60,655 nucleotides of DNA, taken from a virus. Both the position numbers and the translations under genes were made by a program. Where the stretch lies: the IMG/VR virus record IMGVR_UViG_3300020442_003253, positions 1-60,655 of that record. One strand, written 5' to 3'. Under the pieces are notes generated by a model. It had not been told where the DNA came from and did not search any database. It saw only the letters and a list, made by a program, of their open reading frames with translations. This document shows positions 15,679 through 25,194 of the stretch, one piece after another; position 1 is the first letter of the stretch; every line of letters starts with the position of its first letter.

Positions 15679-17132
15679 TCAACCTTTTCTATTGTAAATG
15701 GATATTGAGCGTCACGATAAAATTTCTTACGCTCTGTTAAATGTCTTTTTGCAAATTTGCAAGTACTAGTAAAATCCCATATCTGTACAAAGTCTTTGTC
15801 CTTAGCTTTACGGACGCCACGACCTATAGACTGTATAACCCGTACAAAACTTTTGCCTGGTTCTATCAAAACAAGATTAAAAATACGAGGAATATTGATC
15901 CCCACAGCAGCAACCCCGTAAGTTGCAACGATAACAGAATTGTCTGCATCTTGGATTTCGTCATACGCTGATTTCCTGTCCTTGAGCTTAACATCACCTT
16001 TTATAAAAACTGAGTTTTCTATACGTTCGTGCAACAATTCTCCAGCACTGATACGATCAATTAGTATAAGTGTATTACCAGACTCCTTAATTTTATTTAA
16101 CATCTTAGCAATGTAGTTTACACGGTTTTCTTCAGTTACAAGATATTTTAATTCACTTTGATAGTCTCGATGTGCAACTGTATCTATAAGCTGTACAATG
16201 TTTACATGACAGTTAGATAGCACTCCTTTGTCCTGTAGTTCTTTAGCAGTAATCTGACCAATAACTGGTCCTATACTTGCGTGTAATGCTTCAAATTCAA
16301 AACGTTCTTTGGGTACTGTACCTGTTAGTCCCCAGCGTATTGGAGCGTTTCGTAGGTTGCGTGTAAGTAAATTTTTCAACACTTCGGCCTTTGCCTGATG
16401 CACTTCGTCTATGATTATTGTGCTTACGCCGTCTAAGAACTCTGCAAGTGTTAGTACTGCTGTACCATCTTTGCTCTTCTTATCTAGTATGTTGAGACTT
16501 TGCCAAGTGCATATGGTATGCGTTTTGGATAGATCTTTCCTATCGCCAAAGTATACGCCGCAGTCCAGCCCGCAATTTTTGTAATCTTCTTCAGTTTGTT
16601 GCACAAGAGATTTGTTTGGTACAACAACAAGTGTTCGTCCATATTTTTCCGCTATGTGTGAGAGTGTTGCAGTGGTAATAGTTTTACCAGCGCCTGTTGC
16701 AATCTCCTGTAGAGACTGCGGATTCTTAACAAAATTATTTATAGCTTCTACTTGATAATCTCTTAATACAATATCTTCTCCTGCTGCAGGATGCCCTTCT
16801 GGCCACTTCACTCCTTGCTGTTTCCAGTAGTCTTCTGTTATGGGTTGTAAGTCTAGTGTAACAGGATGTCTACGATCTTCTATGTCAGCAATTTCTACAT
16901 TATTGTTCTGCAGTATCTCTACAATCGTATCTAGATGATTGACATATCCTGTACCACCTATACCAAAGAATGCTACCTTCCCGTCCCATCTGCCAAGTTT
17001 ATACTGTGGCATATAACGTGCATAAGGAACTTCAAATTTAAGGGCATTGGCAAGTTTCCTACGTATTTCAACAGGTAGTCCTTCGAGCTTTATATTAACT
17101 TCGTCTTCTATAATTAGTTTACATGTTGTCAT
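15669..17132 (-). CDS. uvsW: UvsW-like DNA/RNA helicase
   Basis: A 487-residue SF2 helicase. LRDYQVEAINNFVKNP (Q-like region) precedes Walker A ATGAGKTIT (about 145-153). Then come IIIDEVHQ (DEVH box), WGLTGTVPKE (motif III), VIVATYGVAAVGINIPR (motif V) and QSIGRGVRK (motif VI). The N-terminal ~100 residues match the small DNA-binding domain of T4 UvsW. Length equals the T4 enzyme (about 500). UvsW unwinds R-loops and branched DNA and turns off origin replication in favour of recombination-dependent replication, consistent with uvsX and uvsY in this window. Confidence 0.9.
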   Translation of the reverse strand: MTTCKLIIEDEVNIKLEGLPVEIRRKLANALKFEVPYARYMPQYKLGRWDGKVAFFGIGGTGYVNHLDTIVEILQNNNVEIADIEDRRHPVTLDLQPITEDYWKQQGVKWPEGHPAAGEDIVLRDYQVEAINNFVKNPQSLQEIATGAGKTITTATLSHIAEKYGRTLVVVPNKSLVQQTEEDYKNCGLDCGVYFGDRKDLSKTHTICTWQSLNILDKKSKDGTAVLTLAEFLDGVSTIIIDEVHQAKAEVLKNLLTRNLRNAPIRWGLTGTVPKERFEFEALHASIGPVIGQITAKELQDKGVLSNCHVNIVQLIDTVAHRDYQSELKYLVTEENRVNYIAKMLNKIKESGNTLILIDRISAGELLHERIENSVFIKGDVKLKDRKSAYDEIQDADNSVIVATYGVAAVGINIPRIFNLVLIEPGKSFVRVIQSIGRGVRKAKDKDFVQIWDFTSTCKFAKRHLTERKKFYRDAQYPFTIEKVDWQ

Positions 17133-18355
17133 AACTGTTCAATTTGCTGCGATTTCCATGTTGTAAGAATTTCATCATAATGAATGATTAGATCAGATTG
17201 GTTATAATAAGTAGTTAGAATTTTTTGATGTCTAAAGCTTTCTAATAAAATGGTTGTGTTAAAATTAAATTTTTCTGATAACAATGGTTTTGGAATTTTT
17301 ATGTTATTTAAAAATACTAATTTTGTTTTATCATTTACAGGATTATTTAATTTTAATTCTTGTACAAGCGTGTTAAACGAAATTTGATAGTCATTTGCAT
17401 TAGCAAGTCTAAATAATACTGACATCTCATTCTGCAAAATGTTATTAGAAAAAGCTGAATGTATTTTTTGTAAATATTCTAATTCATTATTATTTTTTAA
17501 AATAACTAGTATTGGCAAACGCTTTAATTCGAGCAACGATGTGCATATGTCTTCAATTGGAAAAATTTTTTTAGAACAAAAGATTTCTTTTTTATTTGAA
17601 TTTGATATTTTTTGAGCAGTAGGAGAAAATAATTTTAGTGATTCATTTAGTACGTCACTGTCAAAATATTTCAACCCTAATGTGTTTCTTCTATCCCAAT
17701 ATAAGGTATAATTGTTCTTTGTAGGTTTACCTAGCAAAGAGTAAGCGTAATCTAATAATTTTTCATGAGTGTTTTTTAACTCAAAATTATATATACCTGG
17801 TTTATACTTTTGCTCATTATCAGTAAAGTATTTTATAGTATCATATAAAAGTTCTACATTTTTATCTATTTCAAAATTTGCTTGTTTAAATTTTTCTACA
17901 ATTTTGTATATATTATCTTCTGTTAATTCTATAAAATGTGTTTTTGTTTTTGTATCATATAATTTTTTATTTTTTTGTAATAGTTTTATAAATTCAATGT
18001 ACTTTATCATCTTGTTAGAATAGGGAAATCGTATTGCTATCATAGTTGTTTTTACATTCCCAAATAAATCAATGTATTCTCTTTCAACAAGAGAAATTGT
18101 TTTTGATCGATCTATTACTCTAAGAGGCAGTCGTAAATTATTTAAATCATTATCAGTAAACTTATAACCTACTTCATCTAATTGCTCTTTGTAAGATATA
18201 ATTTTAAGTTTAGCAAGATTATATTGTCTATCTGTAAATGGAACATTTTTTTTAGTTTGACTTGCTAAACTTTTAATTAATTTTACATCTGCATTATCTA
18301 AAATTATATTTGATGCAGGATCTGCTAGGATTTCTAAATAATCTTCTATATACAT
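17129..18355 (-). CDS. Hypothetical protein upstream of uvsW, 408 aa
   Basis: I do not recognise it. The protein is Lys/Asn/Ile-rich, predicted mixed alpha/beta, with PILVILKNNNELEYLQKIHSA and KTKLVFLNNIKIPKPLLS resembling Rossmann-like strand-helix units, but no Walker, DxD or nuclease motif is visible. It overlaps uvsW by 4 nt (ATGA type), so it is coupled to it and may act with the helicase. The DNA is noticeably more AT-rich than the 4-10 kb block. Confidence 0.55.
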   Translation of the reverse strand: MYIEDYLEILADPASNIILDNADVKLIKSLASQTKKNVPFTDRQYNLAKLKIISYKEQLDEVGYKFTDNDLNNLRLPLRVIDRSKTISLVEREYIDLFGNVKTTMIAIRFPYSNKMIKYIEFIKLLQKNKKLYDTKTKTHFIELTEDNIYKIVEKFKQANFEIDKNVELLYDTIKYFTDNEQKYKPGIYNFELKNTHEKLLDYAYSLLGKPTKNNYTLYWDRRNTLGLKYFDSDVLNESLKLFSPTAQKISNSNKKEIFCSKKIFPIEDICTSLLELKRLPILVILKNNNELEYLQKIHSAFSNNILQNEMSVLFRLANANDYQISFNTLVQELKLNNPVNDKTKLVFLNNIKIPKPLLSEKFNFNTTILLESFRHQKILTTYYNQSDLIIHYDEILTTWKSQQIEQL

Positions 18356-18391
18356 GAGTCAAAAAAAAATAATTTATTAAGTAATTGTACA

Positions 18392-19237
18392 TTAGATCAA
18401 ACCAGAAGTCAATCTTTTTAGCGGAAAACCTGTTTCAATTTCTGGTATTGTCCATTCAGTATATGCTAAATCATTTAACCATTGTGTTCTGTCAAACACA
18501 ATTGGGTTACATATATTCTTCCAAGCTGTATTGCTGACATTATAGGCTAGGCTGTCTGGACCTACAAAAACAGGGATACCTGCTAAAGATGCTATCACTC
18601 CTGGATTGCTTGACCAATTTATAACAGCAGACACATTTGTAAAATGCATATCAAAATCGTCATATGTTCCTATAATTTTATTTGGATTTTGCAATTCTAC
18701 ATTAGCATATTGACTTAGATTTATTTTTAATTTTGATCGAGGATGAGGGCGAATAATAATTTTTTTTCCTGTGTATTTTCTAATTTCAGAAATACTAGTA
18801 TGTAAATGCGAAGTTGCATGATTTTCGTTCATCCATTGACCGCTTTTTTGATGTTGACCAGCATAAAGGATATCCCCATCTTGCAAATTCCTATCTTTAG
18901 CATATAATTTAAGTTCTGTGGCACGTTTACTATCGTTTCCTTTTGGTCCAAAATATGCTTTACTGTTTACTCCGTTCACACCTATTTTCCATGTGGTACC
19001 TCTATATAGGCAACCAACTTCTAACACAATAATTGATTTTTTTTCTTTTTGACATCGGTCCCAAATTATTTTGTTGCGTTGCATCCGTCCATTCCATAGT
19101 ACACTCCATATTACTTCTATATCAGATGGTTTGTTGATTACATATTGATATCCTAATTTTTCTATACCTTTTGCAAATGCTGTAAATACAGGTTTAGAAT
19201 TTAAAGCTCCATTTGCTGTCCATAATCCGAATTTCAT
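18392..19237 (-). CDS. GT-B-like/capsule-synthesis-type glycosyltransferase
   Basis: A 281-residue protein. KKIIIRPHPRSKLK at about 168-181, followed by AVINWSSNPGVIASLAGIPVFVG at about 213-235, is the pattern of the second Rossmann domain in capsule or LPS transferases (nucleotide-sugar or CMP-Kdo site with an S/T-x-PG-like turn). It is a diverged paralogue of 23114-24034, sharing RPHP, SSPGV and GIPVFV. The product would add sugars to a host or phage-directed glycan in the cytoplasm. RBS AAAGGT precedes the ATG. Divergent from the plus-strand transferase at 19276, with 38 bp between starts. Confidence 0.65.
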   Translation of the reverse strand: MKFGLWTANGALNSKPVFTAFAKGIEKLGYQYVINKPSDIEVIWSVLWNGRMQRNKIIWDRCQKEKKSIIVLEVGCLYRGTTWKIGVNGVNSKAYFGPKGNDSKRATELKLYAKDRNLQDGDILYAGQHQKSGQWMNENHATSHLHTSISEIRKYTGKKIIIRPHPRSKLKINLSQYANVELQNPNKIIGTYDDFDMHFTNVSAVINWSSNPGVIASLAGIPVFVGPDSLAYNVSNTAWKNICNPIVFDRTQWLNDLAYTEWTIPEIETGFPLKRLTSGLI

Positions 19238-19275
19238 TGTTAAATACCTTTATAGTATTTACGAAAGATTTTCTA

Positions 19276-20112
19276 ATGAAAAATATTTTAACAGTTACAA
19301 CGTTTAATAAAGAAGGGTTAGATCTTTACGGACAACGATTTTTAAACTCTTTTGCCCAAAATGTAGACAAGGAAATAAAACTAATTTGTTATGCAGAAAA
19401 ATGCAAACCAGAAAACCCTAGTCCAAAAAATATTTTAATTCTAGATCAAGAAGAAGCACTTCCTGACCTAGTAAAATTTAAAAAAACCTGGGGCAATGTT
19501 CCAATGGCAACAGGTACATGTCCTTGGCCGCAAAAGCGTCCAAGGGATCATCATAAAACTTTTAAATGGGACGCTATAAGATTTTCTAATAAAGTTTATG
19601 CAGTGTTTGATGCGTGTGAAAGAGCAAACGATTGGTGTGTATGGATAGATGCAGATACATATGTGCATAGTCCTTGGTCTTATGAAGAATTTTGTTCAAT
19701 ATTGCCAGATAAGGTATGGTTAACATATGTAGGAAGAGGAAAAGTATCTGCAACTTGGCCAGAATGTGGATTTTATGGATTAAAAGTTTCTGATGCAAAA
19801 TGTAGACAATTTATTGCAAATTTTAAATATATGTATGAGAATGCAAATATAGGAATATTTAAATTAGATGAATGGCATGATAGTTTTGTTTTTGGTCATG
19901 TAATAGATAAGTTTAAAAGTATGTATCCTGACATGCATGATTATACTAAAGATATGTTGTTAAAACAAGCTAGCACTGGCGGCGGCGGTCATCCACTTAT
20001 TAACACGATCTTAGGTAAATGGATTGATCATTTGAAAGGCGATAGAAAAAAATTACGTAAAAGTAAAAAAAGTGATCTAACTGTAAAAAGATCTGAAAGT
20101 TATTGGAATTAA
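19276..20112 (+). CDS. Glycosyltransferase-like protein with DxD motif
   Basis: The start is set at 19276 (MKNILTVTTFNKEGLDLYGQ), which begins with the first Rossmann strand; the 21 upstream in-frame residues are not family-like. The 278-residue protein has CVWIDADTYVHSPW, a DxD-type metal and nucleotide-sugar site, and GFYGLKVSD further on, as in GT-A enzymes. A basic C-terminus (KGDRKKLRKSKKSD) follows. Donor and acceptor are unknown. The stop is immediately followed by the ATG of the methyltransferase gene, so the two are coupled. Confidence 0.65.
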   Translation: MKNILTVTTFNKEGLDLYGQRFLNSFAQNVDKEIKLICYAEKCKPENPSPKNILILDQEEALPDLVKFKKTWGNVPMATGTCPWPQKRPRDHHKTFKWDAIRFSNKVYAVFDACERANDWCVWIDADTYVHSPWSYEEFCSILPDKVWLTYVGRGKVSATWPECGFYGLKVSDAKCRQFIANFKYMYENANIGIFKLDEWHDSFVFGHVIDKFKSMYPDMHDYTKDMLLKQASTGGGGHPLINTILGKWIDHLKGDRKKLRKSKKSDLTVKRSESYWN

Positions 20113-21108
20113 ATGGCAAAAGAACAATATCAAGATATATACAAACGTGGCGGACATATAATTCCTGGTATCAGAGAATGTGAATCTAGATACGTAGAAA
20201 TAAAAAAACAATTAATAGGATTCAAAAGGACATTTTCTGTAGTTGATATTGGAGCTAATTTAGGCTATTTTAGTTTTAGGATTGCTGAGGATTTTCCTAA
20301 TGCTACTTGTGTTCTAATTGAGAAAGCATACGGAAATGAGTTAAAAAAACTTGCTTTAGAAAATGGGTTCAATAATATCATTGTATTAAAACACAAAGTT
20401 GACACTAAAGATTTAAATTTACTTGCTCAGTGCGAGCATTTTGATATAGTTCTTGCACTTAACATCATTCATCATATCGGTGATGTGGATAATTGTTTAT
20501 CGGCTATAGAGCAAATTGGAGAAAAGATTATAATTGAAACTCCTGCTCCAAATGACAAAGGAGCTTGTGGTCAAAAAAATTTACAATTAATATTTGATAG
20601 AATACAATCCAATTACACGCACATAGGATCGTTTACAAGGCATACGTCTAGTGCTAAAAGTTTAATGGGTGTTAAACAAAATAAGAAAGAAAAGCTAATG
20701 AAAAAATATTGGGATTGTCCTAAAAAAGGCAGTAAAGGAATTTCTCATATTGCATTAGAAGTAGATAATTCTGTTAAAACTTATATTAAGAGGCGTAACA
20801 AACTTGAAGAGAAGCGAAAGTGGATTGAAGGTATAAATCTACGCACATACCAATATTTAAATGGTGTTTTTCCCTTAAGGACAATACTTGCTCAATCAAT
20901 TTTGACTAATCCTGAAATAAAGAATCATAATGATGTGTCCCCATGGAATATGATTGTTAACGGTGATAGAATCACGCTAATTGATAATAATGATCCAAGA
21001 CAAGGAACTAAAAAAGGACAGCCAAATTTAAAAGCTCAAATGATTGCAAATGAAATCATTAATGAACAAATAAATCCTGTAGAGACTTATGTGCAAGATT
21101 ACTTGTAA
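20113..21108 (+). CDS. SAM-dependent methyltransferase with kinase-like C-terminus
   Basis: A 331-residue protein. FSVVDIGANLGYFSFRIAEDFP is the class I methyltransferase motif I; FDIVLALNIIHHIGDVDN is motif IV with the following helix. The region after about residue 210 is unlike methyltransferases. NHNDVSPWN at 271-279 followed by ITLIDNND at 287-294 copies the HxDxxxxN catalytic loop and metal-binding Asp of the aminoglycoside/LPS-kinase fold, although a full kinase N-lobe is not visible. It could be a fused or relic kinase domain. It starts one base after the upstream transferase stop and overlaps the convergent gene at 21099 by 10 nt. Confidence 0.65.
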   Translation: MAKEQYQDIYKRGGHIIPGIRECESRYVEIKKQLIGFKRTFSVVDIGANLGYFSFRIAEDFPNATCVLIEKAYGNELKKLALENGFNNIIVLKHKVDTKDLNLLAQCEHFDIVLALNIIHHIGDVDNCLSAIEQIGEKIIIETPAPNDKGACGQKNLQLIFDRIQSNYTHIGSFTRHTSSAKSLMGVKQNKKEKLMKKYWDCPKKGSKGISHIALEVDNSVKTYIKRRNKLEEKRKWIEGINLRTYQYLNGVFPLRTILAQSILTNPEIKNHNDVSPWNMIVNGDRITLIDNNDPRQGTKKGQPNLKAQMIANEIINEQINPVETYVQDYL

Positions 21109-21842
21109 TGCTTTATCTTAATATCTTTAGTATGATTATCTACTAAACTTTGTCCAGATCCTTGCCATTTGACTCTCAATCCTTTAGGCATTTTGCTGCC
21201 ATAATGAACTGCACCGAAATCGTAAACATGGAATCCTTTTCCGTAATCAATATTCATAATTTTGTAAGAAGGATACTGTTCGAACATACTTTCTACAGCG
21301 TCGCCGTCATAGGGTTTTCGTAGTTTAGATATTTTACCAGATTCCCATATATCTTCATAATCTAGTAATAGTTGTTCGTATAGCGGATGTTTAGTATTAA
21401 GAATTATCATACCACTATCATGCAATCTACTATGTGATCTACCAGTTGCCCAGACATAGTTACTTACTAGAAATTCATCTAAAATTTGTTTTACTTTTTC
21501 TAGATCAAAGTTGTCTAATATTTCTATATCAGTATCAAGTAGCCAAACAAAATCACATTTAGATTTAAATTCTCTAGCTGACCAAATTTGCGTTTGCATT
21601 TTTCTCCAAAATGACCAAGGCTTTTTATGCGGTCTTTCTTTAATGCGTTGGATAAATTTACTGTTATTATTTGGTACACCGTTCCATTGAATTGTTTGCA
21701 AAAAAGGAAAATTTATTACATCACTATCATGTATAATATATTTAGAACCTGGTAATTTTTCCCAAGAAGGTAAGCAATATTGAGCAATAACTTCGTAATA
21801 AATCTTATCAGCAAGTCCTGTGTAAATTATTTTATGTTTCAT
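21099..21842 (-). CDS. GT-A glycosyltransferase-like protein
   Basis: A 247-residue protein. CDFVWLLDTDIEIL at about 100 is a DxD site, and DSGMIILNTKHPLYEQLL matches the acceptor-side loop of galactosyltransferase-like GT-A enzymes. The C-terminal DFGAVHYGSKMPKGLRVKW ends with the His-containing strand typical of the fold. The substrate is unknown. It is the last gene of a minus-strand cluster of five overlapping genes (24734 down to 21099), overlapping its upstream neighbour by 4 nt. Confidence 0.65.
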   Translation of the reverse strand: MKHKIIYTGLADKIYYEVIAQYCLPSWEKLPGSKYIIHDSDVINFPFLQTIQWNGVPNNNSKFIQRIKERPHKKPWSFWRKMQTQIWSAREFKSKCDFVWLLDTDIEILDNFDLEKVKQILDEFLVSNYVWATGRSHSRLHDSGMIILNTKHPLYEQLLLDYEDIWESGKISKLRKPYDGDAVESMFEQYPSYKIMNIDYGKGFHVYDFGAVHYGSKMPKGLRVKWQGSGQSLVDNHTKDIKIKHYK

Positions 21843-22441
21843 ATATTCTTAACCAAAATTGACTGTTTAATTCTACCTCTTATTTGTTGATAAGTCTTTG
21901 TTTCTATAATATTTAAAGACCAAGGCGAGTATGAAAAATCTAAAGGACGACTTTTTCCTATTTGACAGTCAGTGTTCGTTTCAATTAATTTATCATACAC
22001 ATCGTTTGTAACTAATAGATATTTACTACACAAAGACATTTTTTGTAATAAATCTGCTACAAATGCATTAGGTAAATGTTGCAATACATCTTTACACACA
22101 ATCAAATCAACAAATGGCCATTGCCATTGATCATTGACAGTTTCAAAAGTTACATTATTATTTGAATACTTTTGTTTATTTTCTAAAATTACGCTGTCAA
22201 CAATATCTACACCATAGTATTTGTCTACTATATTGTTCCAATTAATTAATTTGCTAAACTGCCAATCCCCGCATCCATAATCTAAAATTATTTTACTTTC
22301 TGTTTTTTTAATTGTATCAATCAAAAAATTTCTATAATCTTGAGTTGCTTTTGGTGCTGAGCCTGGTCCAGAACCTTTTTTCCATAAATTATTTGAGTAT
22401 ATATGGGAAAATGTTCTTTCAATTAATGCTAGGTTATCCAT
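21839..22441 (-). CDS. Class I SAM-dependent methyltransferase
   Basis: A 200-residue protein. KIILDYGCGDWQFSKLINW is motif I (glycine-rich SAM loop), YYGVDIVDSVI is the acidic ribose-binding strand, and VDLIVCKDVLQHLPN is motif IV with its post-strand helix. Length fits a minimal small-molecule or sugar methyltransferase. Embedded between glycosyltransferase genes with 4-8 nt overlaps, so methylation of a sugar residue is the simplest reading, by inference. Confidence 0.75.
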   Translation of the reverse strand: MDNLALIERTFSHIYSNNLWKKGSGPGSAPKATQDYRNFLIDTIKKTESKIILDYGCGDWQFSKLINWNNIVDKYYGVDIVDSVILENKQKYSNNNVTFETVNDQWQWPFVDLIVCKDVLQHLPNAFVADLLQKMSLCSKYLLVTNDVYDKLIETNTDCQIGKSRPLDFSYSPWSLNIIETKTYQQIRGRIKQSILVKNI

Positions 22442-23117
22442 GCATATTTCCTAAATCTATTTTCCTTTTTCTCCCCCAAAAATGAGTAATAGATTCTTCT
22501 ACTGCTGTATTTAGGAAACCACATGAATTATGATCAGGTTTGCCATTATATAAATTTTTAATTTTATATTTTTTTGAAAAGTCTTCTAATATGTAAGCAT
22601 CCCAAGGATTGTTTAATTTCCATATTGTGCCATTGATATAATAACCTATGTAATCATTTATAAATGAATCAAATTTGGGAAATTTTGTGTTGAAAGCAAC
22701 AATACCTGAATCACATGCGTTTATTCCTCTTATGATAGTAGCAAATAGTTCGTCTTCTGCTGGTAATATATTTGCTAAATTTAATGGTTTATTAATATAA
22801 CAATCAGTATCTAACCAAATTATAAAATCATATTTTTTATAATATGTATTTAATGCATACCAAATACAATATGCTTTTTTAAAAAATTTATAGGCTTTTC
22901 TTTGTTTTTTACTAATAGACTTTTGTAATTGAGGATGGAAAGAACCTATAGCAGATCTTATATCAATTTTTTCTGACGGATAATCTAAGATACTAGGATC
23001 CATTTCACATAGGAAAATTTTATCACCATCTAAGATTTTCCAAGTAGGAAGAGTTATTTTACCTATGTTTGCATAATATTTTTCTGTAAACGATGTTACA
23101 AAACAAAAAGTTTTCAT
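22434..23117 (-). CDS. GT-A glycosyltransferase-like protein
   Basis: A 227-residue protein. YDFIIWLDTDCYINKPLN carries the DxD site, and ACDSGIVAFNTKFPKFDSFINDY parallels the DSGMIILNTKHP segment of the gene at 21099, so the two are diverged paralogues. NHNSCGFLNTAVEESITHFWG near the end supplies the conserved His region. No signal peptide, so cytoplasmic. Overlaps its neighbours by 4 and 8 nt. Confidence 0.65.
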   Translation of the reverse strand: MKTFCFVTSFTEKYYANIGKITLPTWKILDGDKIFLCEMDPSILDYPSEKIDIRSAIGSFHPQLQKSISKKQRKAYKFFKKAYCIWYALNTYYKKYDFIIWLDTDCYINKPLNLANILPAEDELFATIIRGINACDSGIVAFNTKFPKFDSFINDYIGYYINGTIWKLNNPWDAYILEDFSKKYKIKNLYNGKPDHNSCGFLNTAVEESITHFWGRKRKIDLGNMHG

Positions 23118-24034
23118 AAAAATTCTGTCCTCATATAACTCCAGGCTGTACCATTATTTAACTCAGATAACTTATAATGGCACATTGCTAATTTTTCTAA
23201 CCAAGGTTCTCTATCATAAACCTGTGGATTTTCTATTTGTTCTAAATTGGTATTACAAATATCATATGCTTGGCTATCTTTTGGTTTAGGGTCTGTAACA
23301 AACACTGGAATACCTTCAATTGCTGAAGCTACACCTGGACTACTGTTGTAAGTTATAGTTGCCCAAGCATTGTATAAATCGTCTTTAATACATTTGTTTT
23401 TAGAATATCTGTATTGTTTATCTTTTTTAAGATACTGTGATGATTTTTTATCACCTGGATGTGGTCTAATTAGTATAGGTCTATCTGTATATTGGCGTAG
23501 TTTTTTAACGGTCTGATCTATCCAATCAGGTACAGGTAATTTTTTCATACTCCATCCACCGTTTCTTTGACAACAAAGAAGTATATGATTACCTTTATTA
23601 CGCCAAGGCTTTAACTGGATATTTGATTCTTTTAAAATATTTTGCCATCTTTCTTTATCTTTTATTCTATCAAAATAATAACCTGTAGTGGGGAAAATAC
23701 CGTCTACACTGTATCTTAGATACCCTTTATTATCACGTCCTGATGCATAATTGAATAGATTACTATCAACAATAATTGTGTGCTTATTTGATCTATTGCT
23801 TACTATTGATCTGCGTAGATTAAGATGTGGAGTCCTTGCACTGTCCTCATGTACAAAACCTTGCATAATTGCGACATCACAAGGAACTAAATGCATTTTA
23901 TCAAATGCTATACCTATATCTTTGTTTTTTTTTACTCCTTCTATGAAGTTTTTTAATATTTCAACTTTATCAGTGTTACGTATAGGACTAGGAACACCTT
24001 TTAGATACGCAACAACCTTAATCTGTGTAGTCAA
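23114..24034 (-). CDS. GT-B-like/capsule-synthesis-type glycosyltransferase
   Basis: A 306-residue protein. Key segments are RPILIRPHPGDKKSS (about 188-202), ATITYNSSPGVASAIEGIPVFVTD (about 231-254), and a C-terminal NPQVYDREPWLEKLAMCHYKLSEL matching NPIVFDRTQWLNDLAYTEWTIPEI in 18392-19237. The shared motifs define two paralogues in one island. GNHILLCCQRNGGWSM sits at the nucleotide-binding strand. It overlaps the upstream transferase by 17 nt. The donor sugar cannot be read from sequence. Confidence 0.65.
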   Translation of the reverse strand: MTTQIKVVAYLKGVPSPIRNTDKVEILKNFIEGVKKNKDIGIAFDKMHLVPCDVAIMQGFVHEDSARTPHLNLRRSIVSNRSNKHTIIVDSNLFNYASGRDNKGYLRYSVDGIFPTTGYYFDRIKDKERWQNILKESNIQLKPWRNKGNHILLCCQRNGGWSMKKLPVPDWIDQTVKKLRQYTDRPILIRPHPGDKKSSQYLKKDKQYRYSKNKCIKDDLYNAWATITYNSSPGVASAIEGIPVFVTDPKPKDSQAYDICNTNLEQIENPQVYDREPWLEKLAMCHYKLSELNNGTAWSYMRTEFL

Positions 24035-24734
24035 TTGTGTCAGTCCTTAAAAAATCTTTACCTGTCATATCCTTATACTCATTACACCATTCAACTGATA
24101 GATGCTGCATGTAATATTTGTTAAACCAAGGACCACCTTCTGTATAGTGTATAAGCTTAGGAGGTCCGTCTTGTAGATAATAATGCCCAACTAAATAATT
24201 CCATTCGTGATGTAATGTGCCTATTTCGTCATCCTTAAGCCAGCTAAATCTATGGAAGTATGCACCATCTTTTGTTTCATCATTGACTAAATCTTTAGTA
24301 AGAATTTTATTGCTAGGGTGTTCGCAGTTGAATAGCATTACACTAGACCAATTTTTCCTAGGATATCTAGTTTGTTTTCTACCATCCATTTTAACAGTAT
24401 GAGTTGGATAAAATTTGTGTTTAACGACCATTACTGCATATTGTTCGTCTGCTAGATCAAATAATTCAGTTATATCAGATTGCAATAACATATCGCAATC
24501 CATAAACAACGCCCATCCTGTGTAGTTTGTCAAAGCTGGAACTAAAAATCTTGTAAATGTAAATTCTGTAGACGCTAGTTGATCTATTGGTCTTGTATAC
24601 CAACCTTCTTGTTCAAGGAAAGTTTTTACAAGTGGCGTAATATGAGCAGCAGGAGTTCTACGTTCTATGCTATGTTTGCATACTTGATATGCTATATCTT
24701 CTCTATGATCATATCCAATAAAAATTTTCATCAT
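24018..24734 (-). CDS. GT8-like glycosyltransferase
   Basis: A 238-residue protein. MMKIFIGYDHREDIAYQVCKHSI begins a GT-A fold, FTRFLVPALTNYTGWALFMDCDMLLQSD contains the DxD (DCD) metal site, and NWSSVMLFNCEHP and PKLIHYTEGGPWFNKY supply the conserved His and substrate loop. This type is widespread in marine T4-like phages and bacteria. It leads the transferase operon and overlaps the uvsY stop by 4 nt, so the glycan cluster continues from the recombination operon without a visible break. Confidence 0.75.
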   Translation of the reverse strand: MMKIFIGYDHREDIAYQVCKHSIERRTPAAHITPLVKTFLEQEGWYTRPIDQLASTEFTFTRFLVPALTNYTGWALFMDCDMLLQSDITELFDLADEQYAVMVVKHKFYPTHTVKMDGRKQTRYPRKNWSSVMLFNCEHPSNKILTKDLVNDETKDGAYFHRFSWLKDDEIGTLHHEWNYLVGHYYLQDGPPKLIHYTEGGPWFNKYYMQHLSVEWCNEYKDMTGKDFLRTDTIDYTD

Positions 24735-25186
24735 AAGCTTGCGTCCTCCATACCTGCTACTCTAAGTTTCACAATGTTAGTGATTTGCCATTGCTTTTGA
24801 TCTAACCCTTTTAAAATACCTAGCCATTTATTTCTCAATAGTGCAAATTCATTAACTATTTTTTCAAAATCAACTACATCAACTTCTCCGTCAACATACT
24901 TATCAACATCTCTACTCGATAACGCTCGTTGATAATTTTCTAAATATTTTTTGAAAAAAGAGCTTTTTAATTTTCTTAGCTCGATATTTAAATAGTTAAG
25001 TATAGCTTCTATTTCTTGCAACTGATTGAAACGATGTTCTACAATACCCGGAAGCTCTGCTGCAAGTTTTTCTACATTTCCTTTAACCTTGCATTCAAGT
25101 TTTGCGTCTCTTAACTCAGATTCAAAATGCAATATAGCATCTGGAATCTTACTTATATCTCTTGCAACTTCGCTATACCAGCCCAT
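24731..25186 (-). CDS. uvsY: UvsY-like recombination mediator
   Basis: A 151-residue helical protein starting MGWYSEVARDISKIPDAILHFESEL, with a central YLNIELRKLKSSFFKKYLENYQRALSSRDVDKY and a C-terminal LRNKWLGILKGLDQKQWQITNIVKLR. The pattern and size match T4 UvsY (137 aa), which loads UvsX on gp32-covered single strands. Position next to uvsX supports this. RBS AAAGGA lies just upstream of the ATG. Confidence 0.8.
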   Translation of the reverse strand: MGWYSEVARDISKIPDAILHFESELRDAKLECKVKGNVEKLAAELPGIVEHRFNQLQEIEAILNYLNIELRKLKSSFFKKYLENYQRALSSRDVDKYVDGEVDVVDFEKIVNEFALLRNKWLGILKGLDQKQWQITNIVKLRVAGMEDASL

Positions 25187-25194
25187 TTGTCCTT

